Counted from the first letter of the stretch, positions 21,253 through 32,484 are shown. The stretch is DNA of 64,000 nucleotides from Arthrinium phaeospermum (GCA_006503535.1 QYRS01000005.1:1612001-1676000), one strand, 5' to 3'. The notes: generated from the sequence alone by a model not told the origin. Translations and numbers: made by a program.

Positions 21253-22430
21253 TTAAGGAAGAACACATCTGACTACGCCCCTCCGGACACCTTCCGTCTC
21301 TTCGCGGACGTGTTCGACTTTCGCGCCTCGTTCTCTAGCCTTGGAGACGAAGTCGTCGAGTGAACCTCCAACGCCGAAGTAGAGTTTCTTTGCGCCTACC
21401 AATAACTCTGCAGTGTTTTGGAGGGCCTTCTGCTTCTGCATGAGCGCGATAGTGGTCTCGGTAAAGGACTGGAGAGCAAACGGTGAGTAGATGGTTTCGG
21501 CGCCTATTATAATGGTCGTCTGCTTGGAGCCGCTGGGGGTGATAGTTGTCTCGGTAGGCTTAGACATGAGCCCAACTAACTCAGGAGACCAAGCCCCAGA
21601 GAACAGATTCAGGTTGATTTGGCGTTCGGCCAGATACCGTTCGAACCCAACGATAAGCTCCTGGGTTATTTCCAGCTCTCCTTCGGATGCCAGTGCATCT
21701 ACTGAAACACTGGAGCCCTCAGAGGCTTGCTGGCGCACCCAAGCTATGAGAAAGTTGGGTAACGTTACAAGCTCCAGGACGGCCGAGTTGTAGTCGGCAA
21801 GAATGATTGACATAGGTGTACAACCCTCCGTGTTTGGCTTATTCTCAATGGCCCATTGGAAAAGAGCCAACGAGGGAAGCGCTGTGCCACATCCAAGCTT
21901 TGTCTTCCGTTAGCACGCCAACCATTCGATGTGATAGCTTAGTTTACGGGGATGCGTACCTCGATAAACACGGGGTGGCATCGGCTGGCTCGAGAAACGA
22001 CTTGGACTGAGCCGCCAGGACCTTGACTAGATCCACACTGCTCTCCCAGCTTTTGAAACCACCCTCGTAACGCCGGTCTTGACGTCGTGGGAACCGAGAC
22101 CAGCCTCGGAATCGCCCCTATCGCCGTCCTCTGCCATGATCTGAACTCGGACATCCCAAAGCTCGCGGCGCGGCAGCTGTATGGTCTCGCCGCTGTCCAG
22201 CACGACATCTAGAAGGCTGTAGGCGATGGTAGAAGGCAGCCTGTCCAGTACAGACGTCAGATCAAGATGTGTCGCCGGAAGCAGTGGTTTGCCAGCAACC
22301 GGGAAAGCGCTGGTGGCAGGCGCTGCGGCGGCACCACAGCATCCCCATTGGGGGTACCCCCGCGGGGGTATCTCTGCTCGTCCTCATCTATGTCGTCGCC
22401 GCCGAAGGAGAAGGAGAAGTTGCCCGACAT
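21253..22430 (-). CDS. HPM1: Hpm1/METTL18-type protein-histidine N-methyltransferase, frame broken three times
   Basis: Exon 1 (21960-22430) and exon 2 (21253-21897) flank a 62-nt intron and would encode about 372 residues. The start MSGNFSFSFGGDD is typical of the family. Further on are STIAYSLLDVV, ETIQLPRRELWDVRVQIM, the SAM-binding LGCGTALPSLALFQWA, and the post-I segments ending in KKLYFGVGGSLDDF. In yeast, Hpm1 methylates a histidine of ribosomal protein Rpl3. Exon 1 changes frame three times, near 22360-22385, near 22075 (GGCGTTACGAGG) and near 21970 (ACCCCGTG). Each fits one missing base, and adding three bases makes exon 1 end in phase. The similarity is continuous, so sequencing error is likelier than a dead gene. 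Confidence 0.82.
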
Positions 22431-23798
22431 GATGTACGACTTGGGGTTTGAATCCTTTGTTTGCCTATATAGCGCGGATGATAGGCCGATGAACGAATTG
22501 TTGCAGGATTTTGATATCAATCATCGGATGGTGGGTGAAGGATTGTAGTGGGGCGCCCTTGTGTTTGCAAGCTTCTCCCGCCCGCCAATCGGTCCCTAAA
22601 ATCCATGAATTTGGTCCAATCGCAAAGGCACGCACAAATACGCGGGCGACCAGTTTAGGAGGTATCTATCACTATCATACAAATGCAGGTTGACTCTACT
22701 GGCATCCAGTATCAAGAGTCTTTTCTAGGTTATTACTGCAGACAATACTACTGCAGCTGACCCAAGAGAACAATCCGGGTTCGAGCTACAGAACCCTGAA
22801 CACAAAATGCATGGTGTTACTCAAGTATTGGCAGGTTCAAATGCCGTTGGCAAAGTCCAGTCCCCTCCAGGATCTGCATGTGCGATACACAACAGCCCGA
22901 TCCCGAGCACCGACCTGTTATAGTTGAGATGCATATCACCAGAGCATCCTCAACTTCTTCGCCGAGTTGCCCGTGGCCAAAGAAGGACGTACAGTACACT
23001 TACTTGTTGTTGATGGCGTGCATGCAAGCTAAAACCCTCGGCCCGCTTTCAGCTTCGCAACACGCCGCCTGTGATTTGCCCGTCCAGATGAAGGGTCTTG
23101 GTGCTTGGGTGGACTGTGGGGTCGACATGCTTCTGGTTGGCCGGTTTACGACTCGACTTGAACCTCCGTACATGCTGCGAACCTCATTCCGCCGCATCCC
23201 CATCCCGTCATTGGTCGCAGCCGCGCCGGGTTCTGGGCAAGACCAGGATCTAAGGTCTTTTCGTACTTTGATACAGTAAGGCATGGCCATTCGGACTAGT
23301 CGGCCGCGAATGGGTACCTACGCACTTCTTCCTTCCCTTGTGTGGAAATAAGCGAACACCCGGCCGGGCTCGGATACGGGCAAGGGCAAAAAGACTACTT
23401 ACCTACTTGTTGTAGATATGGGTACGGCTGAGCATCCCCCTCCATACTTAGGAGAGTGGCAGAGTAAAAGACATGTGAGCCGTGTCCCTTCGTAATGAAG
23501 GATTCGCCGCCGTACGTTGATCCTTGCTTGCATCGCATACACGCATTCAGCAGAAGAATGCGGCTGCCAGGTTCCATGGTAGGTTGGTATACGTGATTGC
23601 CCTGTTTGTTGACTGGGTCCAACTGTTATCGACTCGGCTCGTGTCTTTGTCTTACATTCAATATGGCACACATTCATACCGCCGCCATGTCGACCATGCT
23701 TTCGAACCCCAGTTTGGACTATAAGAGTCCCACCATGTCTCCTACGATGACTTCCTCCCAAGTTCTAGAGAGCACATTTACAGTATCCTCAGCAGACC
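22431..23798. other. Divergent intergenic, HPM1 / monooxygenase
   Basis: A 1.37-kb region between two divergent genes. Small ORFs show no known domain. If this stretch shares the neighbours' indels, a short gene could be hidden; I see none by motif. Confidence 0.45.
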
Positions 23799-25858
23799 AT
23801 GACCCGCCATAGAGTATCCCATCAAGCCAACGGCACCTCCAATGGGGCTGCCTCTCACACAGCAAGGGCTCCTTACACAGTCGTCGAGAAACCCATCGGC
23901 AGTACCAAACATGTCCGCATCGTGGGCATCGGCGCCGGAGCCAGTGGGCTCAATCTGATCAGGACCCTGCGTAAGCAACTCACCGACTACGAGCTGGTCA
24001 TATACGAGAAGAATCATGATGTTGGTGGCACCTGGCTCGAGAACCGATACCCAGGATGCCGATGCGATGTCCCCAGCCACAACTACCAGTTCTCGTGGCG
24101 ACCGAACCCGGAATGGTCCAACTTCTTCGCGCCCGCCGAAGAGATCCGGCAGTACCTCTGCCGCATCTGTGACGAAGAGAACATGAGGATTCCATCAAGA
24201 CGCAACACCGGGTATCAGGGGCTTGGTGGGACGAGGCGAGAGGGCTGTGGGACCTCAGCATCCTGAACCTAACAACCGGGGAGGAGTTTCGGGATGAAGC
24301 AAACTTCATCATCGACGGTTCCGGTATTCTCAAGTAGGTCCTAGCTCGGCAAGGGATGGTTTGATCACAAACTAACCACCATAACAACGCAGTAACTGGA
24401 AGTGGCCCGATATCGAGGGCCTAGAGACATTCCAAGGACAACTAATCCATACCGCCAGCTGGCCCGAGAATTTCGACCATGTTGGCAAGACTGTTGCAGT
24501 CATCGGCAATGGCTCTTCCGGCGTTCAGCTGGTGCCTTCAATACAGCCAGGTATGCCCACCACACACCTTTGCACCCAGAGTGGTTTCCGGACGCACCGA
24601 TACTGATGCCGCGCGCTATCATAGATGTGAAGCTCTCTACCACTGCGTCCGTACCCCCACATGGATCATTCCACCACGAATCATGACCATGAAAGTCTTG
24701 GGAGGCCCTGTGATGAAGACAGTTCTGGGAGAGGTCGAGATGGACGACCAGGAGAACTTCAGCCAGGCTCAGATTGAGAAGTTCAAGTCACAGCCCGAGC
24801 TCTACAAGCGTTTTGTCAAGACTGTGGAGAAGGACATCAACGGAACGTTCCCAATAGTAAGGACCACCATCCCCTCTTGGTATTACTTACTGCATCCTAA
24901 CATGACAACTCCAGGTACTGAACGGGGGCAAGATGCAAGCTTTCTCGACCGAGAAAGTCGTGCAGTATATGACGGCATGCCTTGGCGGCGACAAACAGTT
25001 ATGCGAGACGCTGATACCCAAGTTCCCCCTTGGAACGCGAAGAATCACGCCGGCACCAGGCTATCTCGAGTCGTTGCGGGCCCCGAACGTCGAACTACTC
25101 CATAATAGCATCTCCAGGATAGTGCCTGAGGGCATCCAACTTCATACGGGAGAAGTGGTCAAAGTCGACGCTATCATCTGTGCTACGGGCTTTGACAACT
25201 CGTTCTGCCCCCGGTTTCCGGTCGTGGGAAGAACCGGTAACCTCCAGGACCGGCTGAGGACGGAAACACCAAAGGCGTACATGTCTTGCGCTCTCCCGGG
25301 AGTGCCCAACTACTTCAGTAAGTGATCTACATCCCTCCCAGCTTTGTTGCAGAGGTATCGCGACTAACACGACCTCGAAAGCCTTCCTTGGCCCCAACGG
25401 ACCTCGGACACGGGAGCGTATTCACCCTGAGCGAGCACATCGCCAAGTATATGACCAAATCATCATGAAATGCCAGAAAGAGGGCATCAAGGCCATTGTA
25501 CCCTCCGACGCGGCCATAGACGACTACAACCAGCACATCGCCGCGTTCATGCCGCGGACGGCCTGGCAGTCCTCCGGCCGGTCCTGGTTCAAGAACGGGC
25601 AGGAGGACGGGCCCGTCACCGCCCTCCACCCGGGCAGCCGCCTCCACTTCTTCCACATGCTGGAGCAGGTCCGCGGGCGAGGACTGGGACTACGTCTACG
25701 ACAGCCCTTCCCAGAACCGGTTCGCCTACCTGGGCAACGGGTTCTCCACCAAGGAGCTGGACCCCGAGTTCGACTCGACGTGGTACCTCAACGATCCCGA
25801 CCAGCTGATAGGCACATACGTTACTGCATCTAATACTAATACGGTCGGCATGCAATGA
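23799..25858 (+). CDS. Baeyer-Villiger-type flavin monooxygenase, frame disrupted
   Basis: Five exons can be placed (23799-24333, 24393-24550, 24625-24856, 24915-25317, 25382-25858), about 602 residues once indels are allowed for. The FAD Rossmann motif is GIGAGASG. The Baeyer-Villiger fingerprint is FQGQLIHTASWP, followed by the NADPH Rossmann motif VIGNGSSG, and ICATGFD lies further on. Such enzymes insert oxygen next to a ketone in secondary metabolism or steroid/ketone breakdown; the substrate is unknown. Frame breaks lie near 24190 (-1), 24633 (-1, or an alternative acceptor), 25403 (-2, in the GPNGP region), 25460 (-1) and 25676 (+1). The mixture of indel types leaves a true pseudogene possible. 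Confidence 0.8.
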
Positions 25859-27825
25859 AACTAGGAGCGGCGGTGTCGGTGGTGGCACTCTGTTATGGGG
25901 GGCGAATAGGCGTAAGGTGGCGACCATCTCGCAATACATAACGAACTAATGACTCTCGACCCTACCCTTGATTCTGATTTTCCACGTGAGACCCCCCTTT
26001 TCCCCTCACGAATCTGAAGGAGGCCGCTTTCTTCCTCCTCGTAGATTGGCAGGCTTAATCATATTGCTCAACGGTGTAGGACTATGCTTAGTGACACACA
26101 AGCTGCACGTGTTGTATAGTACGTGGCCAGTTCTGGCTCTTCTTTAGCCGCCCCGTTATAGACAACGCTGCCATCAAACCCTCAGCTTATTCCTGATGGG
26201 TTGACCGCCACACGGCCGGCCATGGGTAGACCCAGTTCTGTGCATATGTCGTGCCACGCCTTCGGCTTTTATTACCGATCACCAGTGGATTGATTTTTCG
26301 TAATGCAGTGGCGTTCTTACACAACAACCACAGACGAAATCTACATATACTCGGCTCTTGGGTGGAGGGGAGGTGGGCAAGCAGCAACCTCATCTCTCAT
26401 TGGCCCTGCTGGGAGCTGACCGGACGGTTTAATAACAGGGGTTGGGTCAGCTTTAGGCAGGCTGAACTGCATGTGTATGTGTGATTCGAGTGGCAACCTA
26501 TTATGACCTGGGGCCTGGTGATGGTTCGACCGGTCTCCCATGTCGAGTCCTAGAGCCTCATTTAAGATACATATTTATTGCATGCAAATAACATCATTAT
26601 TGTCGGTTATGCTTCCTCGCGTTGGAATCGACCCCTGATCTGGCATACATCACTACATGCGTCTCTTATTAGCTGAGATTGCCTCCGAGGCTACATTACC
26701 TGATACCTACCCTACCTCAGGCTCGGGATTTTGGTCATGTCCGGTAGATTTCGATAAGCCACCACCGTCATCATGGCCGTTGCCTTGAGCTCTGTGCTTT
26801 TACTTACAGATGTGACGAGTTTGACGGGAAGTGACGATGTGCTCGCCAACAGCTGCATGCACATGCAAATTGCCGTTCGTATCTGAATTACCAAGAAAGG
26901 GCAGAGTACCTAGTGGTAGGCATATCAAACCTGGCCGTCAACGCGGCGAATGTAACCTGGGGCGGGCAAGCTCACCTCCCTCCTCCTTCGCCGTCCCGGG
27001 CCAATTTTACGGAACACCCCTGCCGATATGCGGGCGTATTATATAGGTGACGCAGGGCGCTTTGGTCCGGAACTTCTCCAGCGATTGCAAGTGCAAATCG
27101 ATTATGGTACTACACGCTCAGATGCGCACATACCTCTGGTTCCTGAGGGTTGATAGCGGTCGAATCTCCGGTGTGAATGGTGGGAATAGGGGCCAAGTTG
27201 ACCGTGTAAATGATCGTTATGCACTAAACCATCAGATGCTTGGCCGGTTCCTGGTACCTGATGCCCGATACTCAGGGGCATTTTCTCCGCACCCACGGCC
27301 GAGCGCATGATATCGTATGCCAAGAAGACATGGCCTCTTCATCGTCAGTCATCGATCTATCATACCATCTAGGGTGGCGTGTTCCGAGAACGATTGCATG
27401 CGAGTAGTGGCCATCAATGAGGTCATAGCCTCTCTGGGCGCGTAGATATGCCATCGTTATCTCGACCCTTCCTCATCGGGCTCTCAACCCCGAGGGCTGA
27501 GGTCCCGGCAATGCGACAACGGTCGGCCGCTACCGGTATGCATGACCGGCCGAGCCAGCAGCACCCCTTGGATAGTCGATCGATCTTGCCTTCATACCCG
27601 GGGAAACGGGTTGTCTGCATGCGATTCTCCAACCATTGGACCATGTCGCCCAATCGTGTTGCTATGGGAGCATGAAGCTGGGCGCCTAATAGCTTGGGAT
27701 ACGAAGCTATGCAGCGTATATAAAGTCCAGATCTGCTGATGTCGAGGAAAGACAGCAGCGACCCGAAGAACCACCATCAATAACTTCATTCTGGCTCCCA
27801 AAACAACCCCAAGCTCCTTGTCAAG
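25859..27825. other. Intergenic, monooxygenase to hydrophobin
   Basis: A 1.97-kb region. No coding motif recognised on either strand. The last about 120 bases before the hydrophobin start look like a normal fungal promoter, with a TATA-like TATATAAAG at 27717-27725. Confidence 0.5.
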
Positions 27826-28273
27826 ATGAAGATCTTCGCTGTCGCCGCCGCCGCTTTCGCCGGCCTCGCCCTGGCCGCCCCGGCCGCCGAGCAGCTCGAG
27901 TCCCGTCAGGCGTACACCCCTTGCACGGGCCTATACGGCAGCCAGCAATGCTGCGTACCGACGTCCTAGGCGTTTGCCGACCTGGACTGCGGTTCGCGTG
28001 AGTGACCTTCTCCTCTACCAAGCCACATCAGAGAAGAAACCGAAAACTAACATGCTTTCGTCCGCCACAGCTCCCAACCCGTTCGAGACTGCCGATGAGT
28101 TCAGCGAAGTATGCGCCGCCATCGGCCAGCGCGCCCGCTGCTGCGTCCTACCTATCGTGAGTTCCCCTCCTTCTCTATACCGCCGCATTCATACTTGAGG
28201 GTCAATGCATTAACACAGCCATCAGCTCGGCCTCGGGGTCCTATGCCAGACGCCTGCTGGCGTTCAGGGATGA
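27826..28273 (+). CDS. Class II hydrophobin, reading frame interrupted by a stop
   Basis: Three exons (27826-27997, 28071-28156, 28226-28273) join in phase. The first 17 residues are a signal peptide. The eight cysteines follow class II spacing: C-x8-CC-x11-C-x16-C-x8-CC-x10-C, with CCVLPI and LCQTPAGV in the last exon. Class II hydrophobins are small secreted proteins that assemble at air-water interfaces and coat hyphae or spores. An in-frame TAG at 27967-27969 interrupts exon 1 between the third and fourth cysteines. The codons around it look shifted, and the frame is restored a few bases later, as expected from a one-base loss followed by a one-base gain. It may be an error or a recent inactivation. 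Confidence 0.82.
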
Positions 28274-28394
28274 ACGGTTTGTCATACCGTGGGGTAGTGG
28301 CAACGCTGAGATGGGATTTCCCCGTACCAGAGAAACGTTGGTGAATTGTATATACGAATATTATGATGGTATTTTGTACTTTACCATGCAACAA
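28274..28394. other. 3' flank of hydrophobin
   Basis: Short flank leading into the tandem duplication. Nothing coding seen. Confidence 0.4.
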
Positions 28395-28720
28395 TTAGAA
28401 GAACGATGCGAATTGCATTACCCACAGGGAATCGTTAAGCTATCTCGATGACGCTACAGTGCGCTTATGAGCATGTGGATGGGACACTGTGCCGTACCTG
28501 ACCCACTTGGGGGCGCTGGATTGCCGAAAACATGCTGATTCATTCACCCATACGTTTATTAGAAGAACGATGCGAATTGCATTACCCACAGGGAATCGTT
28601 AAGCTATCTCGATGACGCTACAGTGCGCTTATGAGCATGTGGATGGGACACTGTGCCGTACCTGACCCACTTGGGGGCTGGATTGCCGAAAACATGCTGA
28701 TTCATTCACCCATACGTTTG
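28395..28720. repeat. Tandem direct duplication, two copies of about 160 bp
   Basis: The segment starting TTAGAAGAACGATGCG at 28395 is repeated from 28559, a period of 164. The copies are almost identical: the first has GGGGGCGCTGGA where the second has GGGGGCTGGA, a 2-base difference. Both end with CATACGTTT. It contains no recognised gene and lies between the hydrophobin and SDHAF3 genes. The near identity means a very recent duplication or an assembly artefact. Confidence 0.92.
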
Positions 28721-28894
28721 TTACACAGTACGGGTCTCGTGCATGAGAGAGTTGGAAACATCCAATAAGTTGTATTATAAACCCGTGTATCATACATCGA
28801 TCCAACCACATATCCCCTCCGGCCCAAGCTTCTCAGCCACTTCCATAACCACCATATCGGAGAAATTATCCCGACGCAGACACACAAACAAAAG

Positions 28895-29330
28895 ATGAGA
28901 CCATCAATACGGCACCTCGCCCAAGCCGCCTCGGCCGCCGGCGGCGCCAACGCCCTGAAGCCCGCGCCCATGATGGCCCTGCTGCCGCCCATCCCCCTGT
29001 ACCGGCGGCTGCTGCGCGCGCACCGGAAGCACCTGCCCTCGGCGATGCGGGTCCTGGGGCGTCTGCAGATTGGTTTCTTGACGGAGTGGCAACTCTACGC
29101 GCAGAAGATCGAAGGCGAGGCCTGGAAGGGCGAGAAGATCGACCCGGCCAAGGTGGAGAAGATGAGCGGTATGCCTTCCTCCCCTTCACTAGCTGCAACT
29201 TAGCTACGGTTCACATGGCGTTTTACTGATGAATCTGCTTGTTTCCCCCCGGGGTATAGACCAGCAGATCGGGCAGATGTATGAACTGATGATGGCCATC
29301 AAGAAACAGAGCGAGGATGATGGGCAGTAG
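28895..29330 (+). CDS. SDH7: Succinate dehydrogenase assembly factor 3 (ACN9/Sdh7), internal segment missing
   Basis: Exons 28895-29168 and 29260-29330 join in phase to 114 residues. The LYR-family signature PLYRRLLRAHRKHLP is present at about residues 33-47, and the C-terminal helix FLTEWQLYAQKI ... MSDQQIGQMYELM is typical. This soluble matrix protein helps mature the SDHB iron-sulfur subunit. The protein runs from MRVLG straight to IGFLTEW. Family members have about 18-20 more residues here, with a conserved G-D-x-Y-V-K-x-E-F-R-x-H block. The loss is in frame and no intron can explain it. It is either a true deletion that would remove a core helix or a collapsed stretch of sequence. Confidence 0.83.
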
Positions 29331-30190
29331 GATGGACATATGAGAGAATAGCGAACGGCGGGTGCTTTTTCAATCTGAATGGTGCGTTCATTGAACCGTT
29401 TCTTGGCCTGTGACTATGAAGGTGTCCAGACCACAGCAGGGACTATTTAACGAAGAGCCACCTGACTTCACATCAGTGAGATCAGGATCATGTATGGACC
29501 CAGGAATGGTAGTCCGTCACTATTGTAATATACCCATAATCCTCATGGGGTACATCAAGGTCACTGTACATTTACGAGTCTTGATCCTCAGCAAGCGACT
29601 AGCAGTGGGATACCTCGAAAAGGGGTTACTGGCTGTGATGGAATAAAACTGGCAACGTAATAACTTGCGGTAATATGATAACAATGGAATAAGTAGTTAT
29701 AGGAGATCTGGCAGTAACGGAATGACCGGCAATAATACCGACGAGATGACTAGCAACAACAAGATATTTGACAACGTAATGACTGGTAACGACGGGATAG
29801 CGAATGACAATGGAATAGCCAGCAGCCACAAGGTAACAACGGAGTGATTGGTAGCAACGAAATAACCAGCAACAACAACGGGATAACCGGCAACAGGATA
29901 ACTGGCAGTAACGGGATAACTGGGAAGCACGGAATAGCTAGATGGCGCCAGGAGAATGGCAGCATCAGAACAACTAGTAAGAAGGGGATAGCTGGAAGCA
30001 ACGGAATAACTGGGATAGGAACGGGATAACTGGCAGCAATGGAATAAGTGACAATGGGATCAGCTGGCTGGTGGCGGTGTTATTCCCGGCAATCGAACAA
30101 CAGAGTCGGGGCACCGAATTTCCCAACACCGTCTACCATTTCATAAGAGCCAGCTTAAAACTTGTATTAATCGCTATCCCATTGTCTACT
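29331..30190. other. Convergent intergenic with minisatellite
   Basis: A spacer between SDHAF3 and the converging DHR2 gene. Its middle is occupied by the degenerate minisatellite listed separately. The remainder, 29331-29637 and 30071-30190, shows nothing. Confidence 0.55.
29638..30070. repeat. Degenerate minisatellite, unit about 15-18 bp
   Basis: About 25 imperfect units around a core of GGRATAACTGGCARCAAC run head to tail. Units differ by substitutions and by loss or gain of three-base AAC/AGC steps. The most regular part is 29870-30050. Translated, it gives meaningless Leu/Pro/Val repeats on the minus strand, so it is not taken as coding. It sits between two convergent 3' ends. Confidence 0.88.
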
Positions 30191-32484
30191 CTATTTAGTC
30201 AAGGCCTGGATTATCCAGTCCGCCTGTATAGCGCTGACCTTTTGGCGTAATTCTTTTGCGTAAACACATGTTCCAAAAACATAATAGCCTTCTTCTGACT
30301 ATGCAGCACACTGGAAGGGTGGATGGAGACCAGGTGCTTGCCGTGGGTGGTGACGTAGCTGCTGTCCGGCGCCAGAAGAGCGCACTTGGTGACGAACCCT
30401 TCAGGAAGCACTTGAGCAAGGCCTCGCCTTCTCAGGGGTTAGGGGCTCGAATGGCTGGGGATCCGGCAGCGGCTTCTCTTTCAGGAGCTTCTCCTGAGGC
30501 ACATTCCTCGCAGCTGCGTGCGGATGTTGAGGGCCTGCTTCATGTTGCGCAGGTTAATCTTGCGCTTCTTGCACCACTCGACGCGGTCCGCGTGTTCCGC
30601 CGTATACCGTTGCATGGCAGTCAGGTAGGTGAGGATATCACCCCGCGGCGGTAGAGCTCCTTGCGAAGCTCCTCCACCTCTTCGCGCTCCTCTTCCATCT
30701 GCAACTGGTAGAATATGCTCTCGCCTGAAGTGATGCATGCAATGATGTCGATCACTTCCAGGACACAGTCATACTGCGGCTCGGAAGCCGCCAGTAATAC
30801 TCTTCCGTATTGGGCTGACACGGGAAACAGAGCGAGTTTTCGACCGATCTCCGTGATCGACCCGTCGTCGGCAATCGCGTCCAGGAAATGGAGCTGTACG
30901 AGTGCCTTTTCAACCGAATCGACGTCGGGAAAATCCATCAATGGGAAAGAGAATACGTCGTTGATACCACGCGCCTTCATAGTGAGGATAGCTCCTAGAA
31001 CGTCATTACGCAGAATCTCAGGGAGATCAGCCTCGCTGAGTGATTCGTAAGCATCTGCCGTGAACAACCTGAAGCATTTGCCGGGCCCTTCACGACCAGC
31101 ACGACCCGTTCTCTGCGTAGCTGAAGATTTCGAAATAGGCTTGACGAGGAGAGATTCCATGCCCAGCCGTGAGCGGAACTGCTTGACTTTGGCTTTTCCA
31201 GAGTCAATAACAAATCGAACTCCAGGAACGGTGACGGAGGTCTCGGCAATATTGGTCGACAAGATGACCTTGCGCGTGAATTTCGGAGCGGGTCGGAAGG
31301 CGGCCTGTTGTGCTTGCATTGACAACTGTCCATACAAAGGGCAGGGTAAGAGCTTGGGGACGTTGGAAGCTAGGCTGGCGCCATAATCTTCTATGAGTCG
31401 CTGCAGAGCCTCGATATCTTCCTGTCCGCTCAAAAAGGCGAGAATATCTCCTGGAAGTGGCTCACCCTCATGGATCTGGGTGATCTGCTTGTACAGCGCG
31501 TCTCGGATGTTGGGTACAGCCCGTTCTGTATGCTTGATCTCGACTGGGAACTGACGTCCCTTGATCCGCAGAAGCTGTACGGATTGTTGAGATCTAGACT
31601 CCTCATCAGATGCTGGCGATTCAAAGAACTCCTGTATTCGTTCCACATCTGCCGTTGCACTCATGATAACGACCTTTAGAGGGATACCCCCACGTCCTTC
31701 CTTGTTCCCAGAAACGATCTGCTTAAGGAAACCAGCAATCATATCAACATCAACACTCCTTTCGTGGATTTCGTCGACGACCACCGCGCTGTATTGCCGT
31801 AAGTTGGGATCGCGCAGAAGCTCCGCAAGAGCATACCCTCGGTAAGAACTTGACCTTGGTGCCCTTAGGCACATTATGGTCGAACCGTACGGAATAACCG
31901 ACAGAGCCCTCCTTCGTCCCCGGCGCGAGCGGCGTGCCCATCTCGCGGGCCACCCGGTTGGCCAAGGTGGTAGCTGCGACTCGTCGCGGCTGGGTGATGG
32001 CAATCATGCCCCCGACGTTGACGGATTCGCTCTGCCCCGCGACCTTGACCTTCTTCCGGCGGCACCAGTCCTCGTTGCAGAGGAACTGCGGCACTTGGGT
32101 ACTCTTTCCGGAACCAGTTTCTCCCATGATCATGAGCACATCTTGGCTGCCTCCAATACTCGAGAGGATCTCCTTCTGATGCGCCCAGATGGGCAGCGCT
32201 TTGCGCGCCTTGAGCAACGGCGTGTCTTGCTTGGGCTTGCCTCCGCTGGGCTTACCGCCGTTGCGCTTCTTGTTGGTGCCATTTTGTTGAGTCTGGCCGC
32301 CAACTTTTGGCTCTTCTGGCTGCTCCTTCTCCTGCTTGGGTGCTGATACTTCCGCTGCTGGTGCTGCTGGTGCCTGGGTTTTCACTTTGTTGAAGCCAAA
32401 ATCGACCATCCGGCCCCCAATGTTGATGAGCCCGCTTTCATTTCCATTCTGCTTACGCCGTTTTGACGGCCTTTCAGTTGTCAT
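30191..32484 (-). CDS. DHR2: DEAH-box RNA helicase, DHR2-like, with seven apparent one-base losses
   Basis: An intronless gene of about 766 residues. The N-terminal 80 residues are basic and low-complexity. Helicase motifs are all present: GETGSGKST (I), TQPRRVAA (Ia), DEIH (II), SAT (III), TNIAETSVT (V) and QRTGRAGR (VI), then the HA2 and OB-like C-terminal domains. Yeast Dhr2 is a nucleolar helicase needed for 18S rRNA maturation. The frame steps by one base near 31840 (twice, within TTACCGAGGG to CTTGCGG), 30645, 30499, 30433, 30400 and 30243. All fit single deletions, and their total agrees with the gene length modulo 3. No motif is eroded. Naming as DHR2 rather than another DEAH helicase rests on length and the LPIWAHQKEI start of the core. 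Confidence 0.85.

Noticed and set aside
22352..22386. A 35-nt intron (GT...CAG) that would repair the first HPM1 frame break
   Set aside because: It is too short for the spliceosome and has no branch site; a missing base explains the break together with two others in the same exon.
26600..26650. tRNA-like T-arm (GGGGTCGATTCC on the minus strand)
   Set aside because: No matching acceptor stem, anticodon arm or A box could be laid out around it.
29697..30001. Leu/Val/Pro-repeat minus-strand ORFs of 77-83 residues
   Set aside because: They are translations of the minisatellite in three frames, with no signal of coding.
29638..30070. CRISPR-like repeat array
   Set aside because: Units are contiguous and degenerate with no spacers, and the organism is a eukaryote; it is a minisatellite.
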